Counted from the stretch's first letter, positions 35,246 to 45,815 are shown. The stretch: 64,000 bases of DNA from Carboxylicivirga sediminis (GCF_018156225.1 NZ_JAGTAR010000002.1:186001-250000), one strand, 5' to 3'. Translations and numbers: made by a program. The notes: generated by a model from the letters alone, not told the origin.

Positions 35246-38146
35246 CTAGATACTATTTATATACCTGGAAAGGTTTTCTCCCGATTCAATCCCCAGGTTT
35301 TGTCGCAGTCGATAGCGATTATTTTCTACAGCCCGATAGGAGACGTTCATAATAACAGCTATTTCTTTTGAAGACATTCCCATCCGAATGTAGGCACAAA
35401 GTTTTTGCTCGCGAGAAGAAAGCTCAGGATGTTTTGACTTTAATCGCTTAAGAAAATCTTCATGTACTTGCTCGAGGTGTAACTCAAACACTTCCCAGTG
35501 ACTTTCACTATCGAGATCTTTATTAATTTTCTTAATCAGCAAATCGAGCTTATGAGCAATTTCAGAGGAATCTTTTAGTGTTTTAATCCGCTTTAACTGT
35601 TCTTTGACCGACGCCAGAAATTCATTTTTCTGAATAATATTCATGGTGGAGTTAGCTAACTCTTTTTCCTTGAACAGCATCTCATTGCGCAACTTTTCAT
35701 TACGCATTCTAATCATCTCCTTCTCAGCTCGCAACGCTTCGTTGGTCAGTTGTTCTTCTTTGGCTTTGTAATGCTGGCGCTGTTTCAATTTTTCCTTTTG
35801 TCGGCTAATTTCAATCCGGCGATTAAAAATAAAAGCCACGAAACCCGCAGTTATCAGAATTAGTATGAGATAGATTATTTTAGCATAAATATGACGATGC
35901 CAGGGCGGATGAATTTTAAATTTAAAAGTAAGAGGTAAGGCCTCCACTCCATATCGGTTGCGTGCACGTATTGTAAATGAATAATCACCCTCTTTTAATT
36001 TGGTGTATTGTACAAATGACTGAGTAGACCAACTTGTATGTTGCGCATCAGGCCCTACCAAGTCCGTAGCATACTCAACATCCTTATCCTGAAAAAAGGT
36101 AGCAGCATAGCTAATGGTGAAAGCATTCTTCTTAAAAGGATACTCCGGAATCACCAACTGCCTGGTATCTTTATTAGTAGATTGGTGAAGTACATATCCA
36201 ATACTATCGCCGACTCCTTTAAATGAACGTAAATGCACTTTAAATGGCAAACGAAAATTAGTATTGTCCAGCACATAATAGTGTGCAAAACCATCTTCTA
36301 TTCCAAAAAACACATTATTAGAATTACTAACGAAAATGGACTCAAACGATGAAACAAGTTTTTGTTTTAAGGGTACAAAAGGGAATTCAATTTTCTTATA
36401 AGTACCATCCTCCAACCGCCGTAAAACACCTGTATTATTATTCATGAAGAACCAGATATTGCCAAAACGATCTTCAATCAACTTTTCAGGATAATGACCT
36501 GCCTGAAAAAAAGCATCATAACTATCCTCTTTCCCCACTATTCCATCAGCATTAATCCGGTAATAGGCATCTTTACCGATAAAAACTAAACGCCCGTTAA
36601 TTTTTGAAACCAAGCCCATTTTATTGCTCGGAAAGTTTGAGAATGCATATTCTTTGACCTTATCAACCGACTTATAATCATCGCTAAAGGTCAACTGAAA
36701 TATTCCTCGGTCGCCATGAGATACCCAAAGGTTTCCATTTTCGTCCCATTCGGCAAATCGAGATGATTCAACAAAACCATCTACTTTACAAACAAATTTC
36801 CAATTGCCCTCAATGTTTTCCAGAAGAATAAAACCATCATAAGTACCAGCAAGCATTAACCCCGGATTATCTTCAATCTGAATAAATTTCCAGACTCCAT
36901 TAACAGAAGAAGGGGTAATGGTTTCAGCCCGGCCATTCCTTACTCTGAGCACGCCTAAATTATGTCCACATAAAATTCCATTTTCGTCTTTATAGAGGCT
37001 CCATACCTGTCCGTCTGCTCCCGGCACCTTTTTAAAGTGAGACCTGCCTTTAAGCGGGTTGTAAAAATCCTTCTGTGAAATTCGGAATAGTCCCTGATTC
37101 GTACCAAAATAATAGCTACCCTCATAAAAATCCATCACGTAGCCAGTACCTAAATCATAATAACCATTAATAAAAGAAATGCCTGACTTCAGATTAATTC
37201 GCCCAATTCCATTGTCAAGCCCACACCAGATACTTCCTTCCTTGTCAACAAACAAACTCAGTACCGTATTATTTATTAAGCCCTTATCCTTATCCACTTG
37301 CAAAACCAGCTTACCTTGCTTATCGGCAATCAATACACCTTGCTGAATAGTTCCAAAAACCAGATAATCATCAGCATATGTTGTGCCACAAAAAATATTT
37401 GCTGCCTGTAGCTGCGGAGCTACTTCCACATTCCATGGCTGTATTGCTTGTAAATCCCATAAATAAAGCCCATTCTTCATGGTGCCTATCACAATCTTGT
37501 CGTCAGCAATAGCCATCACTGTTGATACATTCATGCCTGAGAAAATTTGTCCACCTGGCAGAGGATAAGCATTCTTGCCCCTTACTTCCAATAGACCCTG
37601 GGATATATCCTGAACCAGCAACATTCCGTTTACCAGAAAAACCGATATAAATCGCTCTTTAGCAGGTATTATTTCCTGCAATTCATCATTCTCATAAATA
37701 CAAAGCATCAACTCAGATTGAAAAACAACTTTATTGTCCCATTGAGTAATAGTCCAGACATTTCCAATGCTTTTAAGTTGCGGTAGGCCCGATAAACTCA
37801 TATAACTAAGGTGGTGAAGAGAATCATATCGAAAATAGCCAAACTCATTATAGCCTCCAACGTAGATTTTTTCATCAATACATCTAACGCTTCTGATAAT
37901 AATATCGCCCATATCTTTATGCAGCCGCCAGTTAACGCCATCATACTCCAGCAAACCATCATTGTTGGCAAAGTACATCAGATCACTATTACTTTCATTT
38001 ATTTTCCAGTTTTGTGTACCGGCCTCGTACTGACGCCGGTTAAAATACTCCAGATCGGGTATTCCCAATTTTTGTGAATCAACTAACTGACTTATGATTA
38101 CAAAAAACAAAAGGAATATGTGCTTGATAATGGTGATTTGTTTCAT
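35246..38146 (-). CDS. Membrane-anchored propeller sensor with LuxR-type DNA-binding domain
   Basis: One-piece sensor/regulator of 966 residues. Signal peptide about 1-24, a long periplasmic region of two-component-regulator-propeller repeats (about 40-660; for example NNTVLSLFVDKEGSIWCGLDNGIG in part), a Y_Y_Y domain (about 680-742), one membrane helix (about 751-772), a cytoplasmic coiled coil rich in Lys/Glu (about 775-870), and a C-terminal LuxR/GerE helix-turn-helix (about 900-962; ELSSREQKLCAYIRMGMSSKEIA and SYRAVENNRYRLRQ). It has no histidine-kinase or receiver domain, so it is not a classic hybrid two-component system. DNA must be bound while tethered to the membrane, or after release. 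It lies upstream of SusC and divergent from the second locus, and may control both. Confidence 0.93.
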   Translation of the reverse strand: MKQITIIKHIFLLFFVIISQLVDSQKLGIPDLEYFNRRQYEAGTQNWKINESNSDLMYFANNDGLLEYDGVNWRLHKDMGDIIIRSVRCIDEKIYVGGYNEFGYFRYDSLHHLSYMSLSGLPQLKSIGNVWTITQWDNKVVFQSELMLCIYENDELQEIIPAKERFISVFLVNGMLLVQDISQGLLEVRGKNAYPLPGGQIFSGMNVSTVMAIADDKIVIGTMKNGLYLWDLQAIQPWNVEVAPQLQAANIFCGTTYADDYLVFGTIQQGVLIADKQGKLVLQVDKDKGLINNTVLSLFVDKEGSIWCGLDNGIGRINLKSGISFINGYYDLGTGYVMDFYEGSYYFGTNQGLFRISQKDFYNPLKGRSHFKKVPGADGQVWSLYKDENGILCGHNLGVLRVRNGRAETITPSSVNGVWKFIQIEDNPGLMLAGTYDGFILLENIEGNWKFVCKVDGFVESSRFAEWDENGNLWVSHGDRGIFQLTFSDDYKSVDKVKEYAFSNFPSNKMGLVSKINGRLVFIGKDAYYRINADGIVGKEDSYDAFFQAGHYPEKLIEDRFGNIWFFMNNNTGVLRRLEDGTYKKIEFPFVPLKQKLVSSFESIFVSNSNNVFFGIEDGFAHYYVLDNTNFRLPFKVHLRSFKGVGDSIGYVLHQSTNKDTRQLVIPEYPFKKNAFTISYAATFFQDKDVEYATDLVGPDAQHTSWSTQSFVQYTKLKEGDYSFTIRARNRYGVEALPLTFKFKIHPPWHRHIYAKIIYLILILITAGFVAFIFNRRIEISRQKEKLKQRQHYKAKEEQLTNEALRAEKEMIRMRNEKLRNEMLFKEKELANSTMNIIQKNEFLASVKEQLKRIKTLKDSSEIAHKLDLLIKKINKDLDSESHWEVFELHLEQVHEDFLKRLKSKHPELSSREQKLCAYIRMGMSSKEIAVIMNVSYRAVENNRYRLRQNLGIESGENLSRYINSI

Positions 38147-38622
38147 GTGTATTCAAAATGGCTAAGATTGCTTGCTCTATGATTTCAAAGCAGACAGATA
38201 ATTCTAAAGTACAAGTTAAGCGGTAAATCTACAAGTAAAGACTTAAATTCATCGATAACATCGAGTTTTAATAAGATTAAAAAGTAGAGTGTAAAATATT
38301 ACCGTGCATCATTACTCTTCAAAAATTAGCTTATTCGTCACCTCTGCCTTGCACTTATGGTCTTTAATAATAGTTGTTACAATGCCGCTACCAACATTTC
38401 CTCAAATTGTTTTGAGCCTATTACATTTAATCACTGCATAAAAACACCCTAACCATCTACATATATGCCTATTAACAAATCCCTCATAAAGCAATGTATA
38501 GGTAAAATGAAGGTTTAAAAAGTTGATTATTTCATTACATGCAAGTAAAGCTGCAATACTATTACACTGAGAGCTGCAGCCATCTCATAATTTTAACCAT
38601 CGTAGATTAAATCACATTAAAC
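38147..38622. other. Divergent intergenic region, regulator / GH3
   Basis: A 476-base AT-rich stretch between the divergent regulator and GH3 genes. It must hold both promoters. I find no exact TAnnTTTG box on either strand. CTCAAA/TTTGAG (38401-38416) form a 6-bp inverted repeat around TTGT that could be an operator. Confidence 0.4.
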
Positions 38623-40875
38623 ATGAAAAAATTCCTCACAAGTCTAATAGTATTTGGCTGCATCTACTTGCAAGGACAAGACCACAAAATGAATGATTTT
38701 ATTGATTCACTGATGAATCGGATGACCCTTGAAGAAAAACTGGGGCAGCTCAACCTCTCATCGGGCGTTGGCAACCTACCTGTAATAACCGAAGGTGAAG
38801 GTAAAATTGAGTTTATCAAAAAGGGCCTGATTGGTGCATCTGGCGGCTATAATAGCCTGAAAGCTTCTGTTGAAGAGTCGAGACTTGGCATCCCTGTTAT
38901 TACCGGACGCGATATTATTCACGGCTACAAAACCACTTTTCCCATACCATTAGCATTATCTTGCATGTGGGATCTTGAAAGAGTTGAAGAAATGGCACGC
39001 ATCTCGGCGATTGAGGCCAGTAGTGATGGTGTTAACTGGACCTATTCCCCCATGGTGGATATCAGCCGCGATCCTCGCTGGGGACGTGTGGCTGAAGGGG
39101 CTGGCGAAGATGCATGGCTAGGTTCTCGAATTGCCCAGGCCTACGTGCGAGGCTATCAAGGCGATGATTTATCGGCCAATAACACCATCATGGCTTGCGT
39201 CAAGCATTTTGCCTTGTATGGTGCATCTGAGGCCGGGCGCGACTACAACACCGTTGACATGAGCAAGATAAGTATGTTTCAGGATTACCTGCCCACCTAC
39301 AAAGCAGCGTTTGATGCGGGAGCCGGTTCAGCTATGAGTGCCTTTAATGTCATCGATATGGTACCGGCAACCGGCAATCGCTGGCTGATGACTGAGTTAC
39401 TGCGCGAGCAGTGGGGCTTTGATGGCTTTGTAGTAACTGACTTCACAGCCATTAACGAGATGATGCATCACGGCCTGGGTGACCTTAGTGAAGTTGCGGC
39501 ACAAGCACTAAAAGCAGGCATTGATATGGATATGGTTGGCCAGGCTTTTATTGGTACCCTCAGCCAGTCAATGGAAGAAGGTATGGTAACGGAAGATGAA
39601 ATTGACACAGCCTGTCGCCGGGTATTGGAAGCCAAATATAAGCTTGGTTTGTTCCACAAGCCCTTTCAATACTACGATCAGAAAAGGGCTGATAAGGTAT
39701 TACTTTGCAAAGCACACAAAGAAAAAGCACGAGAACTGGCGGCTCACTCCTGTGTATTACTAAAAAATGAAGATCAACTACTACCGTTGAGCCGAAAAGC
39801 CAATATTGCTGTTGTAGGGCCATTGGCCGACGCAAAAATTGATATGCTTGGCACATGGGCAGCTACACGAGACACAACAGATATTATCACTATCCTGCAA
39901 GGCATACGAAACGAAATCAGCAAAAAAGCACAAGTGAGCTATGCACAGGGATCGTATTTCACTGAAGACCATTACTTGTTAAACGTTAACCGCAATCACA
40001 AAAAGAAAGGCAGTCCGGAAATGACAATAACAGCAGAACAATCGGAAAACCTATTAAAGGAAGCCATTGAAGTAAGCCGTGATGCTGATGTAATCGTTGC
40101 TGTTTTGGGAGAACCACGTAGCTGGTCGGGTGAAGCGGCCAGTCGTTCTGATATTAGCATTCCTGACTGTCAGCAAAAGCTGCTAAACGCTATGTTGGAA
40201 ACGGGTAAACCAGTTGTATTGGTTCTTTCTAACGGGCGACCACTTACCTTGAGCTGGGAAAATGAACATGTACCTGCTATACTGGAAACCTGGCATGCCG
40301 GTATTGAAGCAGGTAATGGCATTGCCGATGTGCTGTTTGGCAACTACAACCCTGCCGGTAAACTAACCATGACCTTTCCGCGCAATGTGGGTCAAATTCC
40401 GATTTATTACAACCACAGAAATACAGGTCGCCCAATCGATCCTAATCACAAGTTCACCACCAAGTACCTGGATGTTCCTAATACACCGCTCTATCCGTTC
40501 GGCTATGGACTGAGCTACACAACCTTTGAGTATGGTGAAATTACCCTTAGCAATAAAGAATTGAATGGTAATACGATACTCACTGCATCCATAGACATAA
40601 AAAACACAGGTAGCCGTAACGGAGAAGAGGTAGTGCAACTCTACCTCCAGGATCCTGTTGCCACAGTATCACGGGCAGTAAAAGAACTGAAAGGTTTTCA
40701 GAAGATTCACCTCAATGCAGGAGAAAGCAAAACGGTTACATTCCAAATCACACAAGACGACCTGAAGTTCTTCAATAGTGACTTATTTTATGATTGGGAA
40801 AGCGGTGCTTTCAATGTATTTATCGGAACTAATTCACAGGATGCCAAACAATCGTCATTCACTTGGACAAAATAG
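38623..40875 (+). CDS. Secreted GH3 beta-glycosidase (3)
   Basis: BglX-like family 3 enzyme, 750 residues, signal peptide about 1-19 (ends LQGQD). Barrel motifs are VKHFALYGASEAGRDYN (about 193-209) and nucleophile Asp273 in FVVTDFTAI. GEPRSWSGEAASRSDI in the sandwich domain bears the loop with the acid/base. An fn3-like domain closes the protein (about 660-750). First gene of the + strand locus and followed after five bases by a sulfatase, so it probably acts on the desulfated product. Glucose or xylose specificity cannot be judged. Sister of the GH3 at 24259-26514. Confidence 0.93.
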   Translation: MKKFLTSLIVFGCIYLQGQDHKMNDFIDSLMNRMTLEEKLGQLNLSSGVGNLPVITEGEGKIEFIKKGLIGASGGYNSLKASVEESRLGIPVITGRDIIHGYKTTFPIPLALSCMWDLERVEEMARISAIEASSDGVNWTYSPMVDISRDPRWGRVAEGAGEDAWLGSRIAQAYVRGYQGDDLSANNTIMACVKHFALYGASEAGRDYNTVDMSKISMFQDYLPTYKAAFDAGAGSAMSAFNVIDMVPATGNRWLMTELLREQWGFDGFVVTDFTAINEMMHHGLGDLSEVAAQALKAGIDMDMVGQAFIGTLSQSMEEGMVTEDEIDTACRRVLEAKYKLGLFHKPFQYYDQKRADKVLLCKAHKEKARELAAHSCVLLKNEDQLLPLSRKANIAVVGPLADAKIDMLGTWAATRDTTDIITILQGIRNEISKKAQVSYAQGSYFTEDHYLLNVNRNHKKKGSPEMTITAEQSENLLKEAIEVSRDADVIVAVLGEPRSWSGEAASRSDISIPDCQQKLLNAMLETGKPVVLVLSNGRPLTLSWENEHVPAILETWHAGIEAGNGIADVLFGNYNPAGKLTMTFPRNVGQIPIYYNHRNTGRPIDPNHKFTTKYLDVPNTPLYPFGYGLSYTTFEYGEITLSNKELNGNTILTASIDIKNTGSRNGEEVVQLYLQDPVATVSRAVKELKGFQKIHLNAGESKTVTFQITQDDLKFFNSDLFYDWESGAFNVFIGTNSQDAKQSSFTWTK

Positions 40876-40880
40876 CACTT

Positions 40881-42332
40881 ATGAAAAAATCTAACATACT
40901 CCTGTTTGCGCTGGCTACATTGGTTTTATTTGGAAGCTGCAGTACAAATATAGAACGAAAAAAGCCTAATGTTATCGTTATTTTAGCTGATGACTTAGGT
41001 TATGCCGGACTAAGTTGCTTTGGTGGTGAAGGCATTGCAACTCCCCACCTGGATAAGCTGGCACAAAATGGTGTTAAATGCACCAACTTCTATGCCAACA
41101 GTACGGTCTGCTCTCCTACCCGCGTAGCACTGTTTTCTGGTCGCTACCAGCAGCGCGTGGGGCTCGACCACATCTATTTTCACTGTGTTGACTCCGTTGG
41201 TCTCGACCCAAAAACAAATCCTTCATTACCATTAATAATGAAAGATGCCGGCTACAAAACTGGTGTATTTGGTAAGTGGCACCTTGGCTCGGGCGAAGCC
41301 TTTCAACCTAAACAACATGGATTTGATGAGTTTACCGGCTTTTTGGATGGTAACATCGACTTTGTAACAAAGCACAATACAGAGAGCGAAGTAGATTGGT
41401 TTGTGCATCATCAACCCAGCACCCAGGAAGGCTATGTAACCAACCTGTTGAATCAGGCTGTCGTCGATTTCATTGACAAAGAACATGAGCATCCGTTTTT
41501 TATCTACCTCCCGGAAGCTGCTGTGCATGTACCCATGCAAGGTCCCAACGATGCCCCTTTACGCACCGATGATTTCTACGTCTATGCGGTACAACATAAA
41601 TTCCCGAAGAATGAATACATGCGTCGCTATTCCGAAATGGTTAAAAGCATGGATGATGGCGTGGGTATGATAATGCAAGCCCTTAGAAAGTACAACATCG
41701 AAGATAATACGCTCATCATCTTTACATCAGACAATGGTGGTGAAGGCGTAGGTGTTAAACACGGCAAGGTCAATGGCGAGCACAGAGGTCATAAAGTACA
41801 ACTTTACGAAGGTGGTATAAAAGTACCTGCCTTGTTTTACTGGAAAGGTCAATTAACACCTTCAACCAATGAGAACAAGATGCTCACCATGGATTTACTG
41901 CCCACTATTATGGATATCTGCGACATTGAATACACGTTACCATATCAGCTGGATGGTATCAGTGTTAAAGAGAGCGTTTTTGAGAACAAACCTATAGCAG
42001 AACGCGACCTTTTCTGGATGCATACCGACCGTATTGCTATGCAACGCGGTAACCTCAAGTTCCTCTGGCTTACCAACGGTATAGAGCTATACGATCTGAA
42101 GGCCGATCCACTCGAACAGATCAATCTTGCCGAAAGTCAAGCTTATCAATCAGAACTTAAGCAAATGCAGGAAGCTTGTTTAGCATGGAAAGAACAAACC
42201 GCAACCGGCTTCCCCGGTCAACGGCAGTTTGGTGATGGTGTTAGAACACCATGGCCATGTACAAGAGACTTAGATACATATAATGCAGGTAAAAAATACT
42301 ATTGGGAAAATGATGGCCCGCTCATCAGGTGA
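40881..42332 (+). CDS. S1-family sulfatase lipoprotein
   Basis: Formylglycine sulfatase of 483 residues from the ATG at 40881; the frame extends to 40863 only through a TTG inside the GH3 gene. Lipobox FGSC at Cys20. Metal-binding Asp37-Asp38 in LADDLGYAG and the formylglycine site Cys77 in VCSPTRVALFSGRYQ are present, as are KWHLG and FTSDNGG. It would remove sulfate esters from a carbohydrate. The preceding GH3 and the two downstream SusCD pairs suggest a sulfated glycan as the target of this locus. It needs the formylglycine-generating or anaerobic maturase enzyme, which is not in the window. Confidence 0.94.
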   Translation: MKKSNILLFALATLVLFGSCSTNIERKKPNVIVILADDLGYAGLSCFGGEGIATPHLDKLAQNGVKCTNFYANSTVCSPTRVALFSGRYQQRVGLDHIYFHCVDSVGLDPKTNPSLPLIMKDAGYKTGVFGKWHLGSGEAFQPKQHGFDEFTGFLDGNIDFVTKHNTESEVDWFVHHQPSTQEGYVTNLLNQAVVDFIDKEHEHPFFIYLPEAAVHVPMQGPNDAPLRTDDFYVYAVQHKFPKNEYMRRYSEMVKSMDDGVGMIMQALRKYNIEDNTLIIFTSDNGGEGVGVKHGKVNGEHRGHKVQLYEGGIKVPALFYWKGQLTPSTNENKMLTMDLLPTIMDICDIEYTLPYQLDGISVKESVFENKPIAERDLFWMHTDRIAMQRGNLKFLWLTNGIELYDLKADPLEQINLAESQAYQSELKQMQEACLAWKEQTATGFPGQRQFGDGVRTPWPCTRDLDTYNAGKKYYWENDGPLIR

Positions 42333-42425
42333 TAATTTATTATTTCAGAAGAGTTCCCAATTAATAAATACCACTACTGGAAACAGACCAGGTAAATATT
42401 AGAGATTCTATTTTGAAACCACTAC

Positions 42426-42455
42426 AAAAGCTGTTCTTGATGAGCAGCTTTTTTT
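42426..42455 (+). terminator. Terminator after the GH3-sulfatase pair
   Basis: AAAAGCTG (42426-42433) and CAGCTTTT (42445-42452) pair around an 11-base loop and continue into a T tract. It lies about 95 bases after the sulfatase stop, so the SusCD genes downstream are probably transcribed from their own promoter. Confidence 0.8.
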
Positions 42456-42725
42456 GTATAGTATGTACAAATTGGCGGATGGGCGAAGTACATTATCAGC
42501 TCCTATCTGATCAAAATATTCATATTCAATAGCATAAACACACTTTTATACACATCTATATAACTGCAAGTTACCAGCACCAGGCTCTTTTGTGTTTGGT
42601 TGATATAACAAAAGATTTTTTGCGCATGAAAGTGCTTTTGTGGCACTTAATTGTTAACGGATGTTAAGGCTCTCTAATTTTAAATTCTGAATATAAAACA
42701 TTCAGAGAACCTAAATTCAAATTGT
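42456..42725 (+). promoter_or_regulatory. Leader region before the second SusC
   Basis: The 270 bases between the terminator and SusC hold two inverted repeats: AAGTGC/GCACTT with a 7-base loop (about 42629-42647) and TCTGAAT/ATTCAGA (42686-42692, 42700-42706). These could be operators or leader hairpins. No exact TAnnTTTG box was found on the + strand. Confidence 0.35.
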
Positions 42726-45700
42726 ATGACTAGAAGATTATTTCTATTGATGTTTGTGTGTTTGCAATTCTTCATTGCCGGCGCTCAAAACATCCGTATC
42801 CAAGGAAAAGTTTTGGATGAGAATGGAGAGCCTCTGATCGGAGCAACCGTGATGCTTAAAAATGCAAGCGATTTAAGCACAGCCGGTACTATCACAGACA
42901 TCAATGGTTCATTTAACCTGAACCTGCCTGCAGATGGGACACTGGTTGTTACCTTTATTGGTTATCGTAAGCAGGAGATTCCGATCAACGGACAAACATC
43001 ATTCACTATTAACATGCAAGCCGATGTAAGTGAGCTGGACGACATTGTTGTTGTTGGTTTTGGCGTGCAGAAGAAAGAAACTGTCGTGGGCTCCATTACC
43101 CAGGCTAAAGGAGAGGAATTATTAAAAACAGGTGGAGTAACCAGTGTTAGTGAAGCTCTTACTGGCCTCTTACCAGGTGTGGTTACGTTACAAAACTCAT
43201 CGCAACCGGGTGATGCATCAACCGATATTCTTATACGTGGAAAATCATCGTGGAATGGCAATGCGCCCCTGGTATTGGTCGATGGTATTGAACGGCCTTA
43301 CGATCAGGTTGATCCCAACGAGATTCAATCATTATCAGTTCTAAAAGATGCCTCTGCTACTGCTGTTTTTGGGGTACGAGGTGCCAACGGCGTTATACTC
43401 ATCACCACCAAGCGAGGTACTGAATCTAAACCCAAAATTAGTTTCAATGCAAATGTTACAGCTAAACAGATGACGTCTGATTATACCATACCGACGCATG
43501 CTCAGTCGATGCAAATGTATAACGAAGCATTGATAAACGGCAACAGTTATAGCGGCATGTATTCAGAGCAGGAAATAGCCATGTGGCAAAACCAGGTTGA
43601 TCCTTACTTTTACCCCGAAATTGATTGGGAGAAAGAACTATTGAAGGATTTGGGATGGAGCCAGACAGCCAACCTGAATGTATCCGGAGGTAACAAATTC
43701 ATGAAGTATTTCACTTCGGTAGGTTACACTCACGAAGGAGACATCTTCAAAACAGAAAAGCAAGCTGAATACGATCCCCGGTTTAACTTTAATAAATACA
43801 ACTTAAGGAGTAATTTTGACTTTAGTGTTACCAATACTACAAAATTATCTGTTAACCTGGGTGGTATCATCAGTAAACAAACACGCCCGGGTGGTGTAGG
43901 TGCCAGTGCTAACGATTACTCAAAAAATGAGTTTTTCCGCCGTATTTACTCTACCCCAAATCACCTATATCCGTTGTATTACGAGAATGGTCAGTTTGGC
44001 GAAGATCCTTCCTTCCAGAATGCCAAAAACATGTATATCCGACTAAATAAGGAGGGTTCAAACATCATTAATCAAGCCAATGTATTCGTTGATTTTAAGC
44101 TCGACCAAAAGCTCGATTTCATCACCAAAGGCTTATCTTTTAAAGGAAGTGTATCCTACACAAATAAAGCTCAAAGCAGCCGCAAAATCAATAAAACGAT
44201 AGATCGCTACTTTTATGCATCCAGTGAGGACTATGAAAATAATGTCTTTCTTCGCTGGCCTACGATGGATACCTATGAAGAGCCCATATCCTATGCCAAC
44301 GAAGAAATGGGCACATACAACCGTCAGCTATACTATGATGCCAGCTTAAATTACAATCGTGATTTTGGTAAACACAGCGTTAGTGCATTACTATTAACAC
44401 TGCGCGAAGAAACCAAAAGCAAAGTACAATTTCCGGATCGTTATATGAGCCACGTAGCTCGCGCTACCTATGCCTATAACGCGCGCTACCTGTTAGAGTT
44501 TAATGGCTCTATTTCGGGCATCAACTGGTTCCATCCTGATTATAACACCGAAGATTTTTATTCAGGAGCCATTGGTTGGATCATTTCCGAAGAAAATTTC
44601 ATTAAAGACAACCTGCCCTTTATCGACAAAATGAAGGTTCGCTACTCATGGGGTGAAAGTGGTAGTTACGATGGATTCCGAAGCCTAAAGTTTAACTGGG
44701 ATATCCAACCTGAAACATTTAATGTAAACGGCAACCGCATTCTTTACTTTGGTGATCCGGTAAATCCTGTCAACCAGTTTTATGTCACCAGTGGTGCCAG
44801 CAACAAGTTTGCCTTCTGGGAAATCGCTATTAAGCAAAACATAGGCGTCGAGTTGGATATGTTCCGTAAACTATCTTTGACATTTGATTTTTACAAAGAA
44901 CAACGTGAAGGAATACTGAGTGAACAGCTGATGCCAACCTGGGCTGGTATTGATGGTAAGATTATTAGCAACCTGGGTGAGTCAAAAACGCAAGGCTTTG
45001 AGTTGGAAGCCACCTGGCGTAACAAAACCAGATCTGGACTTAACTACTGGATAACCGGCATATTTGCCTACACTGAAAACCGTGTTGTAAAACGTGGCGA
45101 CCCCGATGGCATGCCTGAGTACCAGAAATATGCCGGTAAACCCATTGGTACTGTTAATGCCTTGCTAACCGATGGCTTTTACGGTTCTTGGGACGACCTG
45201 TACAATCGACCACAATCTGAATGGAGTGGCAACCGTATACCAGGCGACCTGGCTTATCTGGACTATAATGCTGATGGCGTTATCAACGACCGCGACAGGG
45301 TACCGATGAAATATCAGTCGACTCCTAACCTGACGAGTAGTTTGCAATTAGGTATCGAATACAAAGGGTTCCATTTAACAGCCATGTTAACGGCTACCAA
45401 TGGCATGTATCGTAATATGCCGGGCACCATGCTGTGGGAGTTCCAGAATGGTAATACCATGACATTCAATCATAGCCTCAACCGTTGGACGCCTGAAACA
45501 GCCGAAACAGCGGAGCATCCGGCGCTTCACTTGCAGGGTGATAACAAACACAATATGCAAACGAGCCAGTTTACTTATCGCGATGCCAGTTATATACGTT
45601 TGCGCAACGCCGAATTTGGTTACACGCTACCAAAAAAGACAGCTCAGAAACTGCTGGGCATGACAAAATGCGAGCTCTATTTAAGTGGAAACAACCTATT

Positions 45701-45803
45701 AACATTTACCGACTTTGATAACCGCATCGATCCTGAACAAGGTACAACCAATCTATATCCGATTGTTCGCAGATTCAATGCCGGAGTAAGAATAGGATTC
45801 TAA
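42726..45803 (+). CDS. SusC-family TonB-dependent transporter (2)
   Basis: Outer-membrane importer of 1025 residues. Signal peptide 1-20 ending AGAQ, regulatory-like domain about 22-98 (GKVLDENGEPLIGATV), TonB box LDDIVVVGFG about 103-112, plug with AVFGVRGANGVILITTKRG about 215-233, and barrel to the terminal Phe. Starts an operon of two SusCD pairs and one further lipoprotein. Its SusD starts 12 bases after the stop. Substrate unknown, but the GH3-sulfatase pair just upstream hints at a sulfated oligosaccharide. Confidence 0.96.
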   Translation: MTRRLFLLMFVCLQFFIAGAQNIRIQGKVLDENGEPLIGATVMLKNASDLSTAGTITDINGSFNLNLPADGTLVVTFIGYRKQEIPINGQTSFTINMQADVSELDDIVVVGFGVQKKETVVGSITQAKGEELLKTGGVTSVSEALTGLLPGVVTLQNSSQPGDASTDILIRGKSSWNGNAPLVLVDGIERPYDQVDPNEIQSLSVLKDASATAVFGVRGANGVILITTKRGTESKPKISFNANVTAKQMTSDYTIPTHAQSMQMYNEALINGNSYSGMYSEQEIAMWQNQVDPYFYPEIDWEKELLKDLGWSQTANLNVSGGNKFMKYFTSVGYTHEGDIFKTEKQAEYDPRFNFNKYNLRSNFDFSVTNTTKLSVNLGGIISKQTRPGGVGASANDYSKNEFFRRIYSTPNHLYPLYYENGQFGEDPSFQNAKNMYIRLNKEGSNIINQANVFVDFKLDQKLDFITKGLSFKGSVSYTNKAQSSRKINKTIDRYFYASSEDYENNVFLRWPTMDTYEEPISYANEEMGTYNRQLYYDASLNYNRDFGKHSVSALLLTLREETKSKVQFPDRYMSHVARATYAYNARYLLEFNGSISGINWFHPDYNTEDFYSGAIGWIISEENFIKDNLPFIDKMKVRYSWGESGSYDGFRSLKFNWDIQPETFNVNGNRILYFGDPVNPVNQFYVTSGASNKFAFWEIAIKQNIGVELDMFRKLSLTFDFYKEQREGILSEQLMPTWAGIDGKIISNLGESKTQGFELEATWRNKTRSGLNYWITGIFAYTENRVVKRGDPDGMPEYQKYAGKPIGTVNALLTDGFYGSWDDLYNRPQSEWSGNRIPGDLAYLDYNADGVINDRDRVPMKYQSTPNLTSSLQLGIEYKGFHLTAMLTATNGMYRNMPGTMLWEFQNGNTMTFNHSLNRWTPETAETAEHPALHLQGDNKHNMQTSQFTYRDASYIRLRNAEFGYTLPKKTAQKLLGMTKCELYLSGNNLLTFTDFDNRIDPEQGTTNLYPIVRRFNAGVRIGF

Positions 45804-45815
45804 AAACACACAGAT

